Positions 7,522 to 14,963 of a DNA stretch of 29,364 nt are shown here, one piece after another (the stretch's first letter is position 1; each line of letters starts with the position of its first letter). The position numbers and the translations under genes are program-made. A model generated the notes under the pieces. The model ran no database searches and had not been told where the DNA came from. It worked only from the letters and a program-made list of their open reading frames with translations. This DNA comes from DASTGO01 sp035719045 (GTDB lineage: Bacteria; Actinomycetota; Actinomycetes; Actinomycetales; Kineosporiaceae). The stretch covers positions 1 to 29,364 of the forward strand of contig DASTGO010000208.1 in assembly GCA_035719045.1 (NCBI GenBank), read 5' to 3'.

Positions 7522-9041
7522 GCCGCCATTGTGGCTGATGAGGGCCTCGGTTCTTCCGGCGCCGGACGTCGCCGGGGCATCAGCAGCAGGGTGAGCAGCG
7601 CGCAGGCGGCGGCCAGCCCCGCACAGGTCCACATCATGGCGGCCATCCCGTGCAGGAAGGCGTCGACCACGCTGGTGCGCAGGGCCGGCGACCCGAGCCG
7701 GGTGGCGACCGTGACCCCGGCCGAGACGCTCTCCCGGACCGCCGCGGCGGCGGGTGCCGGGAGCCCGGCCAGGTCGAGGCGGGCGTGGTACCCGGCGTTG
7801 AGCACCGAGCCCAGGACGGCGGCGCCGAAGGATCCGCCGACCATGCGCAGCGCCTGGATGACCGCCGAGCCGACCGCCGCCCGCTGGGTGGCCAGGGCAC
7901 CGAGGGCCGCGTCCATCGCCGTCGGCAGGGCCAAGCCGGTGCCGATGCCGTTCACACCGATCCAGGCCACCGTGAACAGGGTTCCCGTGCCGCGGGTGGT
8001 CTGGGTGGCGACCGCGAAGGTCACGGCGATGATCACCAGGCCGAGGCCGATCGCGCGGGCGTCCCCGATCCGGCGGGCCAGCCGGTCCGCCAGGGGAGCC
8101 CCGATCAGCAGCCCGGCCACCAGCGGCAGCAACCGCAGCCCGCTGCCCTGAGCTCCCGTGCCCAGCACGGCCTGGAAGTACTGCGGCATCACGAACAGCA
8201 CCCCGAACAGGACGAACGACACCGCGGTCGCCAGCCCGGTGCCCCAGCTGAACCCGGCCGAGGCGAACAGCCGCAGGTCCACCAGCGGGTCGGCGGCCCG
8301 GCGCTGCACGACCACGAATCCGGTGAGCAGGGCCCCTCCCGCGGCCAGCATCAGCAGGGCGCGCCGGTCGGTCCAGCCGTGGTCCCCGGCCTGGATGACG
8401 CCGTAGGTGAGGGCGGCCAGTCCTGCGCTGGAGCTGAGGATGCCGGCCAGGTCGATCCCGGTCCGCCGCTCGCCGCGGGACTCCGGCAGCAGGACCGCCA
8501 CGGTGACCAGCCCGAGCAGGACCACGGGGACGTTCATCAGGAACACCCAACCCCACCAGTAGTGGTCCAGCAGCCAGCCGCCGAGGATCGGCCCGATCGG
8601 GTAGCCGAGCATGGTGGCGGCCATGATCGCGGCGATCGCCTTCGGCCGCTCGGACTCGGCGAACAGGACCGGCAGCACGGCCATCGCCACCGGGACCAGC
8701 GCGGCCCCGCCGAGCCCGAGCAGTGCCCGGGCGGCGATCAACTGGCCCGGCGAGGACGAGTACGCGCAGGCCAGCGAGCCGAGGCCGAAGACCGCGAGGG
8801 CGGCCAGCAGCAGGCGCCTGCGGCCGAACCGGTCGCCGAGCAGCCCGGCCGGGACCATCGCCGCGGCGAAGACGAGGGTGTACGCGACGACGAACCACTG
8901 CAGCTGATCGGTCGAGGCGTGCAGGTCGGCCGCGAGCGTGGGCAGCGCGACGGACAGCACGGTGGCGTCCAGCCCGACGGCCAGTACGGCCGGGACCAGT
9001 GCGAACAGGGCCCACCAGCGACGGTTCCCGCGTGGTTGCAT
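7518..9041 (-). CDS. MFS multidrug efflux transporter, DHA2 (EmrB/QacA) type
   Basis: The 507-residue integral membrane protein has 14 predicted segments. It shows the DHA2 motif LDATVLSVALPTLAADL in TM1, motif A GLLGDRFGRRR between TM2 and TM3, RALLGLGGAALVP in TM4, and motif C GYPIGPILGGWLLDHYWWGWVFLMNVP across TM5 (quoted in parts). The family exports amphipathic drugs and dyes by proton antiport. ATG 9041 is chosen because GGGAGGG lies 5-6 bases upstream; more upstream ATGs at 9056 and 9107 would include the operator. It is cotranscribed with the downstream TetR gene and carries the double operator immediately upstream. Substrate unknown. Confidence 0.92.
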   Translation of the reverse strand: MQPRGNRRWWALFALVPAVLAVGLDATVLSVALPTLAADLHASTDQLQWFVVAYTLVFAAAMVPAGLLGDRFGRRRLLLAALAVFGLGSLACAYSSSPGQLIAARALLGLGGAALVPVAMAVLPVLFAESERPKAIAAIMAATMLGYPIGPILGGWLLDHYWWGWVFLMNVPVVLLGLVTVAVLLPESRGERRTGIDLAGILSSSAGLAALTYGVIQAGDHGWTDRRALLMLAAGGALLTGFVVVQRRAADPLVDLRLFASAGFSWGTGLATAVSFVLFGVLFVMPQYFQAVLGTGAQGSGLRLLPLVAGLLIGAPLADRLARRIGDARAIGLGLVIIAVTFAVATQTTRGTGTLFTVAWIGVNGIGTGLALPTAMDAALGALATQRAAVGSAVIQALRMVGGSFGAAVLGSVLNAGYHARLDLAGLPAPAAAAVRESVSAGVTVATRLGSPALRTSVVDAFLHGMAAMMWTCAGLAAACALLTLLLMPRRRPAPEEPRPSSATMAA

Positions 9042-9048
9042 GACGCCC

Positions 9049-9081
9049 TCCCTCATCTGATAGTGACTCTCAGATGAGAGT
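9049..9081. promoter_or_regulatory. Double palindromic operator for the MFS-TetR cassette
   Basis: ACTCTCAGATGAGAGT at 9066-9081 is a 16-bp palindrome (7-bp arms around GA). The opposite-strand copy ACTATCAGATGAGGGA occupies 9049-9064, giving two inverted sites one base apart; together they also contain the perfect 9-bp arms CTCATCTGA (9052-9060) and TCAGATGAG (9070-9078). Size and location, abutting the MFS ribosome binding site, fit a TetR dimer-pair operator. Confidence 0.8.
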
Positions 9082-9150
9082 ACGACCGAAACGTGTGCGC
9101 GCGTCAATCTCTATGCGGCTGCGTGATGGCGGAGCTTTGGCACGCTCGCG

Positions 9151-9240
9151 GGTGCGGTGCGGTGCGGTGCGGTGCGGTGCGGTGCGGTGCGGTGCGGTGC
9201 GGTTGCGGTGCTGTGCGGTGTGGGTGCGGGTGCGGGGTGC
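9151..9240. repeat. GGTGC pentanucleotide tandem repeat
   Basis: Ten exact copies of GGTGC run from 9151 to 9200, followed by about 40 bp of degenerate copies (GGTTGC, GGTGCTGTGC, GGGTGC) to 9240. It lies in the 299-bp gap between the MFS operator and the small zinc-protein gene and is in no credible gene. Pentamer repeats are prone to slippage; the run may vary between strains and could affect spacing of nearby promoters. Confidence 0.95.
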
Positions 9241-9340
9241 GCGAGGTGAGGGGCAAGGGTGTGGTGGAGCTCGCGAGATACCCCCGGGCGTACCTGCTAG
9301 GCTCGCCGCGAGAGGCCGGACGACGCGAAGGGGACCCACC

Positions 9341-9508
9341 ATGTGCAGTGCTGCCACCTGCCGGACCTGCGGCAAGACCACCTGGCGCGGCTGCGGCCAG
9401 CATGTCCAGCAGGTCATGGCCGCAGTGCCGAAGAACGAGCGGTGCACCTGCTCCCCGGCCGACCGGAAGACCGGCGGCGGCTTCCTGGCCCGGCTGTTCG
9501 GCCGCTGA
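9341..9508 (+). CDS. Small Cys-rich, probably zinc-binding protein
   Basis: The 55-residue protein begins MCSAATCRTCGKTTWRGCG. It has six cysteines (positions 2, 7, 10, 18, 33, 35) and His20, including a CxxC pair and a CTC motif, followed by a basic Gly/Phe tail. I recognise it as a widespread small family (CRTCGKTTWxGCGxHVxxVMxxVPxxxRCxC) with a presumed zinc site and no assigned function. The ATG is preceded by AAGGGGA with 7-base spacing. TAGGCT at 9298-9303 may be its -10 element. It ends just before a strong hairpin shared with the convergent WYL gene. Confidence 0.88.
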   Translation: MCSAATCRTCGKTTWRGCGQHVQQVMAAVPKNERCTCSPADRKTGGGFLARLFGR

Positions 9509-9520
9509 ACCATCCCGCCC

Positions 9521-9560
9521 GAGCGGACCGGCAGACCGTGCCGCCGGTCCCGGTCCGCTC
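9521..9560. terminator. Bidirectional hairpin terminator
   Basis: Arms GAGCGGACCGG (9521-9531) and CCGGTCCGCTC (9550-9560) pair perfectly over 11 bp. An inner GACCG/CGGTC stem (9534-9538 with 9545-9549) extends the hairpin across a two-base bulge. It sits between the convergent zinc-protein and WYL genes. Confidence 0.85.
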
Positions 9561-9587
9561 CGCCGCGGTCGGGGGCGGGGCGGACCG

Positions 9588-10577
9588 TCAGGGCCGGGCG
9601 TCGGTGCCTGCGGGAGCGCCCCGTTCGGCCCGCACGAACCGCCCACCCCAGTCCCGGACCAGCTCGGCCAGTTCCGGCGGGGAGATCACCTCGAAATCGG
9701 CGCCGACCATGCCGAGCGCCATCGCCGGCCACTCCAGGGCGTCGGCGTTGACCCGCATCACGCAGGTCGACGGGTCCACCGGCTCGACGGCGCACCACCG
9801 CCCGATCCGCTCGCGGACCCCCTCCGCCGGGGCGTGGACCACGACCTCCACCGGATAGGGCTGCGGCAGGTCGGCGATCCCGGCCCGGACGAAGGCGGCG
9901 GCGTCCCCACCGGGGATCTCCCGGGGCCGGAACCGGGCACCGGTGCCGTGCGGCGCGGTCAGCCGGTCCACCCGGAAACTACGCCAGTCCTGCCGGGCGA
10001 GGTCGTAGGCCACCACGTACCAGCGGCGCCCGAGCGGGACCAGACGATGGGGCTCGACGTTCCGTCGGGTCCGCGCCCCGTCCCGGGCGGTGTACCCGAA
10101 CTCCACGCGCTCGCTGTCCCGGCAGGCCATCGCCAGGGTGACCAGGGCGTCCGGGCTGACCTGCGGGCCCGGGGCGCCGCCCCAGTCAGGTCGCACCGTC
10201 ACCTCCTGGAGGGCGTCCATCCGGCGGCGCAGCCGGGGCGGCATCACCTGCACCACCTTGGCCAGGGCCCGCAGCGCCGGCTCGGCCAGTCCCGCCCCGG
10301 CGCCCTGGGACGTCGCCTGCATTCCGACGGCGATCGCCACCGCCTCGTCGTCGTCGAGCAGCAGCGGCGGCAGGGCGGCACCCGGGGCCAACTGGTAGCC
10401 GCCGTCGGCTCCGCGGCTGGCGTTCACGGGATAACCCAGTTCGCGCAGGCGTTCGACGTCGCGACGCAGGGTCCGGGCCGAGACCTCCAGGCGGGCGGCC
10501 AGTTCGGGCCCAGGCCAGTGGCGGTGGGTCTGCAGCAGGGACAGCAGCCGCAGCATCCGGGAGCTGGTGTTCGCCAT
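9588..10577 (-). CDS. WYL-domain (YafY-type) transcriptional regulator
   Basis: The 329-residue protein starts with an HTH_11-type winged helix at about residues 5-60 (RMLRLLSLLQTHRHWPGPELAARLEVSARTLRRDVERL in pieces, then GYPVNASRGADGGY). A WYL domain follows around residues 145-225, where FGYTARDGARTRRNVEPHRLV and RWYVVAYD appear, and then a WCX-type C-terminal extension. WYL domains sense nucleic-acid or small ligands and often regulate adjacent stress genes. ATG 10577 begins right at the HTH. It is divergent from a DinB-family gene 116 bp away, an arrangement common in actinomycetes, so that gene is the likely target. Confidence 0.9.
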   Translation of the reverse strand: MANTSSRMLRLLSLLQTHRHWPGPELAARLEVSARTLRRDVERLRELGYPVNASRGADGGYQLAPGAALPPLLLDDDEAVAIAVGMQATSQGAGAGLAEPALRALAKVVQVMPPRLRRRMDALQEVTVRPDWGGAPGPQVSPDALVTLAMACRDSERVEFGYTARDGARTRRNVEPHRLVPLGRRWYVVAYDLARQDWRSFRVDRLTAPHGTGARFRPREIPGGDAAAFVRAGIADLPQPYPVEVVVHAPAEGVRERIGRWCAVEPVDPSTCVMRVNADALEWPAMALGMVGADFEVISPPELAELVRDWGGRFVRAERGAPAGTDARP

Positions 10578-10693
10578 GCCGGAGAGTCTCGCCGGGATTG
10601 AGGTCAGGAACTGGCCTTTGCCCCGCCTAGCGTGGCAGGGACGGATACGGGCACCAGAAACCACGACCGACCACGCCGGACAGGAGCTTTCCG
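10578..10693. promoter_or_regulatory. Divergent control region WYL/DinB
   Basis: A 116-bp gap between divergent start codons. Reading toward the DinB gene, TAGCGT at about 10628-10633 resembles a -10 element, but no matching -35 at 17-18 bp is convincing. GGAG at 10683-10686 is the DinB ribosome binding site. The WYL operator should lie here. Confidence 0.4.
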
Positions 10694-11281
10694 ATGAGTG
10701 CGAACACCCCCGGCCTCGACACCAAGATCGACGAACTGCAGGACGCGCTGGCCGCCTCCCGGTCCGGACAGCCGGCCGAGCTGACGGGCGAACGGGCCGA
10801 CCTGCTGCAGAGCCTGCGGATGCGCCGCTACTTCCTGCGGTACACCGTGCGCGGGCTGGACGACGAGCAGGCCGCCCGGCGGACCACCGCCGGCCGGCTC
10901 TGCCTGGGCGGGCTGATCAAGCACGTCGCCCGCGGGGAGCGGAACTGGGCGCGGTTCATCGTCGAGGGCCCGTCCGCCCTGGACAACGCCGCCGAGGGCG
11001 GAGCGGAGGACCACGCCCGCAGCTTCGAGATGCTGCCGGGGGAGACCCTGGCCGGGCTGCTGGACGTCTACGAGCAGGTCGCCCGGGAGACCGACGAACT
11101 GGTGATGAGCCTTGCGGACCTGGACGCCGCACAGCCGCTGCCGCCGGCCCCGTGGTTCGAGCCGGGGGCGCGGTGGTCGGCCCGGCAGGTGCTGCTGCAC
11201 ATCATCGAGGAGACCGCCCAGCACAGCGGGCACGCCGACATCCTCCGGGAGTCCCTCGACGGTCAGCGGACCATGGGCTGA
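10694..11281 (+). CDS. DinB/DUF664-family protein
   Basis: The 195-residue protein is a four-helix bundle of the DinB/YfiT superfamily. Characteristic parts are LGGLIKHVARGERNWARF near residue 73 and HIIEETAQHSGHADILRE near residue 165, giving the three metal-ligand histidines (one in the first element, two in HSGHAD plus the upstream His). Relatives include mycothiol- and bacillithiol-dependent transferases, and a thiol-conjugating role is possible in an actinomycete, but no activity can be assigned. The first about 35 residues are a helical extension. GGAG with 7-base spacing precedes ATG 10694. A second DUF664 gene occurs near 17.7 kb. Confidence 0.87.
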   Translation: MSANTPGLDTKIDELQDALAASRSGQPAELTGERADLLQSLRMRRYFLRYTVRGLDDEQAARRTTAGRLCLGGLIKHVARGERNWARFIVEGPSALDNAAEGGAEDHARSFEMLPGETLAGLLDVYEQVARETDELVMSLADLDAAQPLPPAPWFEPGARWSARQVLLHIIEETAQHSGHADILRESLDGQRTMG

Positions 11282-11302
11282 CCGGTCCCGCGGCGCCCGC
11301 TG

Positions 11303-11671
11303 TCAGGCCTCGTCGGCGGCGGGCTCGTCCTGGAACGGCCGGACCTCGACCGGTCCCTCGCAGGCCACCGTCGCCTGCCGGGCCCAGGTCAGGGCGGCGT
11401 CCAGGTCGGGTGCCTCGATGATCCAGAACCCGCCGAGGTACTCCTTGGTCTTCAGGTACGGCCCGTCGCTGGTGACGACCTTGCCGTCCACGGTGCGGAC
11501 CACCGTCGCCGTCTCCTGCGGGTGCAGTCCGCCCGCGAACACCCAGGCCCCGGCGGTGCGCACGTTCTCGTTGAACTCCTCGACCTGGGCGAACAGCCGC
11601 GGCCACTCGTCCTCGCCGACCTCAGCCAGCATGTCCGGGTCGTTGTACACGCTGAGCAGGTACTGCGTCAT
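11303..11671 (-). CDS. YciI/DGPF-domain protein
   Basis: The 122-residue ferredoxin-like alpha-beta protein begins MTQYLLSVYNDPD and carries SDGPYLKTKEYLGGFWIIEAPDLDAALTWA in pieces, the DGPF signature of the YciI/PhnB-like dimeric family (here DGPY), ending with the typical VEVRPF strand. Family members are small dimeric alpha-beta barrel proteins often encoded beside ECF sigma factors; none is adjacent here. GAGGAG with 7-base spacing precedes the start ATG 11671. It converges on the DinB gene with a 21-bp gap. Function unknown. Confidence 0.88.
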   Translation of the reverse strand: MTQYLLSVYNDPDMLAEVGEDEWPRLFAQVEEFNENVRTAGAWVFAGGLHPQETATVVRTVDGKVVTSDGPYLKTKEYLGGFWIIEAPDLDAALTWARQATVACEGPVEVRPFQDEPAADEA

Positions 11672-11811
11672 GGCTGTCTCCTCGCCTGCGGGGCAGGTTC
11701 GGTGCCTGCCCTCACCCACGACGAATCCGATCCGGCGGTACCAGAGCCCACCCTCGGGCATCCGCCGGATTCCGGCCACAGGAGACGGCCCGATCCGGGA
11801 TCCTCAGCGGT

Positions 11812-12618
11812 ATGCCGACGTTGCAGCCACCCGACGCCGACCGGTCCACCGCCCCCGGACCCACCGCCCGCTCCCACCCCGCCCGACCGGCCGTGCCCAC
11901 GGGGTCGGCCGTGCCCGCGGGGTCGGCCGTGCCCGTGTCGGGCCGGCACCGGGCGCGGCGCCTGCTGCCCGTGCTGGCCTGCGGCGCTCTCCTGCTCACC
12001 GGTTGCTCCGCGCTGACCGGTGGCACCCCGGGGGGCGGGACCTCGGCGGGCGGGTCCTCCGGTGCGGCCTCCTCCGGGGGCTCGTCCGCCTCGCCCGCGG
12101 CGGCGATCCCGGCCGGGCCGGGACCACAGCCCCGCTACACCGTCCAGCCGCAGCCGGCCGCCGGCACCTGCCACTACCGCCATCAGGGGATCTACCCGCT
12201 GCCGGACCCGAACTGCACGCCCGGCGCCACGAACCCCAAGGTCACCCAGGACACCCTGGCGACGACGATCTGCCGCCCGGGCGGTTACACCTCGTCGATC
12301 CGCCCGCCCGCCGACATCACGGGGCGGGAGAAGGCGGCGAACGCCAGGTCCTACGGCTACACCGGATCCTTCACGACCGGCGAGTACGACCACCTGATCT
12401 CGCTGCAGCTGGGGGGCGACCCGAACGACCCGCGCAACCTCTGGGTCGAGCCGAACGACGACAGGACGGCCACCAGCACCAACAACAGCAAGGACAGCGT
12501 CGAGGACAAGGCGCACGACGCGATCTGCAGCGGCCGGATGAACCTGGCCGAGGTCCAGCAGGCGATCGCGACCGACTGGGTGGCGCTGGGCCGCCGGCTC
12601 GGCCTGAAGTTGCCCTGA
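11812..12618 (+). CDS. Secreted HNH-like lipoprotein, putative nuclease
   Basis: The 268-codon frame has a hydrophobic segment ending in a lipobox LLTGC (Cys65), then a Gly/Ser-rich linker to about residue 100. The C-terminal domain contains paired cysteines (GTCHYRHQG, DPNCTPGAT, TTICRPGGY, HDAICSG) and EYDHLISLQLGGDPNDPRNLW, an HNH-like DHxxxLxxGG...NLW signature seen in many actinobacterial exported proteins. Nuclease activity is inferred. The start is uncertain: ATG 11812 gives an unusually long n-region, whereas in-frame GTGs at 11893, 11911 and 11929, each heading an 18-bp repeat, would give a normal lipoprotein signal. The stop lies inside a second 18-bp tandem repeat. Confidence 0.78.
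   Translation: MPTLQPPDADRSTAPGPTARSHPARPAVPTGSAVPAGSAVPVSGRHRARRLLPVLACGALLLTGCSALTGGTPGGGTSAGGSSGAASSGGSSASPAAAIPAGPGPQPRYTVQPQPAAGTCHYRHQGIYPLPDPNCTPGATNPKVTQDTLATTICRPGGYTSSIRPPADITGREKAANARSYGYTGSFTTGEYDHLISLQLGGDPNDPRNLWVEPNDDRTATSTNNSKDSVEDKAHDAICSGRMNLAEVQQAIATDWVALGRRLGLKLP
11893..11940 (+). repeat. 18-bp tandem repeat at the 5' end of the HNH lipoprotein gene
   Basis: Units GTGCCCACGGGGTCGGCC (11893-11910) and GTGCCCGCGGGGTCGGCC (11911-11928) differ by one base and are followed by a partial third copy. Each unit begins with an in-frame GTG, so the repeat multiplies possible start codons. Confidence 0.9.
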
Positions 12619-12664
12619 CGATCTCGGCTGCCCTGACGATCTCGGCTGCCCTGACGGTCTCGGC
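12611..12664. repeat. Three 18-bp tandem copies spanning a stop codon
   Basis: TGCCCTGACGATCTCGGC occurs at 12611-12628 and 12629-12646, and with one change at 12647-12664. The first copy contains the TGA of the HNH lipoprotein gene (12616-12618), and each later copy repeats an in-frame TGA. Confidence 0.95.
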
Positions 12665-12678
12665 TGCCGGAGCCGGTG

Positions 12679-13797
12679 TCAGGCCGCCGGCTCCGGCGCT
12701 CCGGTGAGTTCCAGGGCGGCGACGGCCCCGATGACGATCACCGCCGGTGCCTGGACTGCCTCCCGTTCGGCGTCCGCGGCGGCTGTGGCCATGGTGCTGC
12801 GGACCACCCGCTGGGCCGGGGTCCAGCCCCGTTCGACGAAGGCCACCGGAGTCGCCGGGTCCATCCCGTGGGCGAGCAGGCCGTCGGCGAGCGGAGCCAA
12901 CCGGGCCACCCCCATCAGCACGACGAGGGTCCCGCCGATCCGGACCAGGGCGCGGTGATCAGGGTCGTCATGTCCGGTGAGCACGGTCACCGAGCGGGAC
13001 ACCCCCCGATGCGTGACCGGGATCCCTGCCGCGGCCGGGACCGACAGCGCACTGGTCACCCCGGGGACCACGAGCACCGGGACGCCCGCGGCGCGGCAGG
13101 CCAGCATCTCCTCCCCGCCGCGGCCGAGCAGGAACGGGTCGCCGCCCTTGAGCCGGACCACCCGCCGCCCGGACCGGGCGTGCTCGACCAGGATCCGGTT
13201 GATCTCCGGCTGCGGGACCGGGTGATGTTCCGGGGACTTGCCGACGTCGATCACCTCGACATCGGGGTCGAGGTCGTCCAGGGGTCCCCACGGCGCCAGC
13301 CGGTCCACCACGATCACGTCGGCCTCCCGGACCAGGGCCAGGCCGCGGACCGTGATCAGCCCGTCGTCGCCGGGCCCCCCGCCCACCAGGGCGACCCGGC
13401 CGACCCCGTCCCCCGCGGGACGCCGTCCGGGAGCGGGCCGGCGTGCCGTCCCCGCCGCCGCGTCCTCCGCGCTGCACCAGACCCGCGAGAACTCGCACAG
13501 TGCGACCACCGCGGCGTCGGACGCCGCGGAGCCGGTCGCGGCATGTGCCAGCCAGGCGCCGTCCAGGTCGCCGACCACGAGTTCTCGCCGCGCCCACAGC
13601 GCCCGGCCCTCCCCGGCCAGTTCGCGCAGGTCCTCGCAGACGTCAGGGGCGACCACGAGGACGTCGGCCCCGGCGCGGGCCAGCCGCCGGGCGTGCCGGG
13701 CCGCCGCGGGACTGCCGCCTGCCACCACCACCCGGCGCCCGACGAGATCCAGCTCGAGCGGGTACCGGCCCTCGGCGTGGCTGCGCGGCCCGGTCAC
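12679..13797 (-). CDS. cysG: CysG-type uroporphyrinogen-III C-methyltransferase with N-terminal Rossmann domain
   Basis: The 372-residue protein begins with an NAD-binding fold (GRRVVVAGGSPAAARHARRLARAGADVLVVAP in pieces), as in precorrin-2 dehydrogenase. From about residue 136 it is a SUMT methyltransferase: RVALVGGGPGDDGLITVRG, VIDVGKSPEHHPVPQPEIN, RVVRLKGGDPFLLGRGGEE, VVPGVTSALSVPAAAGIP. SUMT makes precorrin-2 from uroporphyrinogen III using SAM, on the route to siroheme and cobalamin. Full CysG is about 457 residues; here only about 115 residues precede the SUMT part, so the dimerisation/ferrochelatase section is mostly missing. The start GTG 13797 overlaps the stop of a 31-codon ORF (GTGA). 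A siroheme role for nitrite or sulfite reductase is inferred; no reductase gene is in view. Confidence 0.9.
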   Translation of the reverse strand: MTGPRSHAEGRYPLELDLVGRRVVVAGGSPAAARHARRLARAGADVLVVAPDVCEDLRELAGEGRALWARRELVVGDLDGAWLAHAATGSAASDAAVVALCEFSRVWCSAEDAAAGTARRPAPGRRPAGDGVGRVALVGGGPGDDGLITVRGLALVREADVIVVDRLAPWGPLDDLDPDVEVIDVGKSPEHHPVPQPEINRILVEHARSGRRVVRLKGGDPFLLGRGGEEMLACRAAGVPVLVVPGVTSALSVPAAAGIPVTHRGVSRSVTVLTGHDDPDHRALVRIGGTLVVLMGVARLAPLADGLLAHGMDPATPVAFVERGWTPAQRVVRSTMATAAADAEREAVQAPAVIVIGAVAALELTGAPEPAA

Positions 13798-13889
13798 GAC
13801 CGCACCTGCCCGCCGCAGGTCCGGGTGCGGAACACCCCGGCCGGGGCGAGGTCGCGGGTCAGGGCGTGGGTCGCCGCGGGTGCGGTCAT
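13794..13889 (-). CDS. 31-residue micro-ORF coupled to cysG
   Basis: ATG 13889 is preceded by AGGTGG at a 7-base distance and opens a 31-codon frame ending FRTRTCGGQVRS. Its TGA overlaps the cysG GTG (GTGA), so ribosomes finishing it could start cysG, which has no good ribosome binding site of its own. One Cys lies near the C-terminus. I do not recognise the peptide; a leader peptide or a very small protein is possible. Confidence 0.45.
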   Translation of the reverse strand: MTAPAATHALTRDLAPAGVFRTRTCGGQVRS

Positions 13890-14086
13890 CCGGTCACCAC
13901 CTGCAGTTTCGGCCCGGCGGCGAGGTCGCCCCCGGGAGTGATTCGGGTGGGGACGACGTCGTCCGTGGGGGTACGGCCGCGACGGTTCAACCCGCCGGGG
14001 TCGGCGGGGCGGCGCTGCCCGCGTTCGGTCTCAGGGACCGGATCCGGATCGGGGCGGTCGGGACGGGGTCGGACCACGCGGACCAC
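13886..14086 (-). CDS. Possible 66-residue ORF upstream of the cysG micro-ORF
   Basis: GTG 14086 follows GGTGAGG by 4 bases. The frame ends in TGA overlapping the ATG of the 31-residue ORF (ATGA). Third codon positions are mostly G/C and the C-terminal part (DDVVPTRITPGGDLAAGPKLQVVTG in part) reads like protein, but the N-terminus is Arg/Pro/Asp-rich and low-complexity. It could equally be a non-coding leader. Confidence 0.25.
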   Translation of the reverse strand: MVRVVRPRPDRPDPDPVPETERGQRRPADPGGLNRRGRTPTDDVVPTRITPGGDLAAGPKLQVVTG

Positions 14087-14257
14087 GCAACCTCACCGGG
14101 TCCTCAAGTGTGACATGCCACTTGCCGGCTTACCCGGTGATGGACCTGCGGCCATGTCTGGTGCCGCTCCTCGGCGTGGCGGGCACGGTCGGCCTCCGGC
14201 GCCCACGGATCGCCCGCTCCACCCGTCGACCTGCAGCAGTCATGGTCGGCCTCTCAC

Positions 14258-14440
14258 TCATCCGACATCCGCCCGTCCGCCTACCCTGGCCCCGGCCCAC
14301 GCCCGGCCCGTCTCCTTCACCACGCGCAACGCCCACGTGTCCACCCCATCGGCCACCAGGTGCAGCAACACCGTCCGCAAGGCCGGGGTCAGCCAAAGGT
14401 GCCCGTCCCTGATGCGCCCGGCGAATTGATCGCACCGTCC
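14258..14440 (-). pseudogene. Possible decayed gene fragment
   Basis: On the minus strand a frame ending in TGA at 14258-14260 encodes a protein-like stretch (RDGHLWLTPALRTVLLHLV, then DTWALRVVKETGRAWAG) with nearly all third positions G or C. No start codon with a ribosome binding site is found at its 5' side, where the frame turns into Arg/His-rich low-quality sequence. It may be the 3' remnant of a lost gene or chance. Confidence 0.25.
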
Positions 14441-14886
14441 AGGGTGGTGATGGCTGGCGCGGCGACGGTGTCGGGCCGCGGTGGAGTTCCTTGGCCGGCA
14501 GCGAGGTATCCCCCCCTGGGGGTGAGGAAACCTCCAGTCGCTGCGGTAGACATCCGATACTGCAGCGGCTAAGGTTCCTGTGTCACGAACGAGAAGGTCA
14601 GGTAGGCGCGGCAGATGATGAACTGCGCGCGTAGCTGTGAGAGCACGACAGCAGGACGTTGCGAGTCGGTCTGATCGACAGGGCCTCGATCGCGACGGCA
14701 TCACCAGCACCACAGCACTCTGTTGGTATCGGAGAAGAGAAAGGGGTGCGCCAGTCGGATCGCCCGCTGCGGCTGATCTTTCGCCGGGGCGGCTACCGCA
14801 GTTCCATCGGGAAAGAAGGTGGTCTCCGGTCACGCATACGCGATCCCCGCACCGCTGCCTGTCCAGGTGGCCCGTGCGGACATGAC

Positions 14887-14963
14887 ACCGACGTGAGCGT
14901 CGGTCAACGGCGTTCAACCCTTTCAACCTGCAGGGCCCCGGTGCTACGGCGCCGGGGCCCTGC
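14887..14963 (+). promoter_or_regulatory. Structured leader or attenuator ahead of the MerR gene
   Basis: Two adjacent hairpins. ACCGACG (14887-14893) pairs with CGTCGGT (14898-14904) around a TGAG loop. GCAGGGCCCCGG (14930-14941) pairs perfectly with CCGGGGCCCTGC (14952-14963) around a 10-base loop. The second stem ends 59 bases before ATG 15023. It may be a terminator of an unrecognised upstream transcript or an attenuator in the MerR gene leader. Confidence 0.5.

Noticed and set aside
9151..9240. Regular repeats considered as a CRISPR array
   Set aside because: A simple 5-bp microsatellite with no spacers; no cas genes are near.
14921..14963. GTTCAACCC followed by a G+C stem as part of a tRNA or tmRNA
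   Set aside because: No acceptor, D or anticodon stems can be drawn around it and no CCA end follows.
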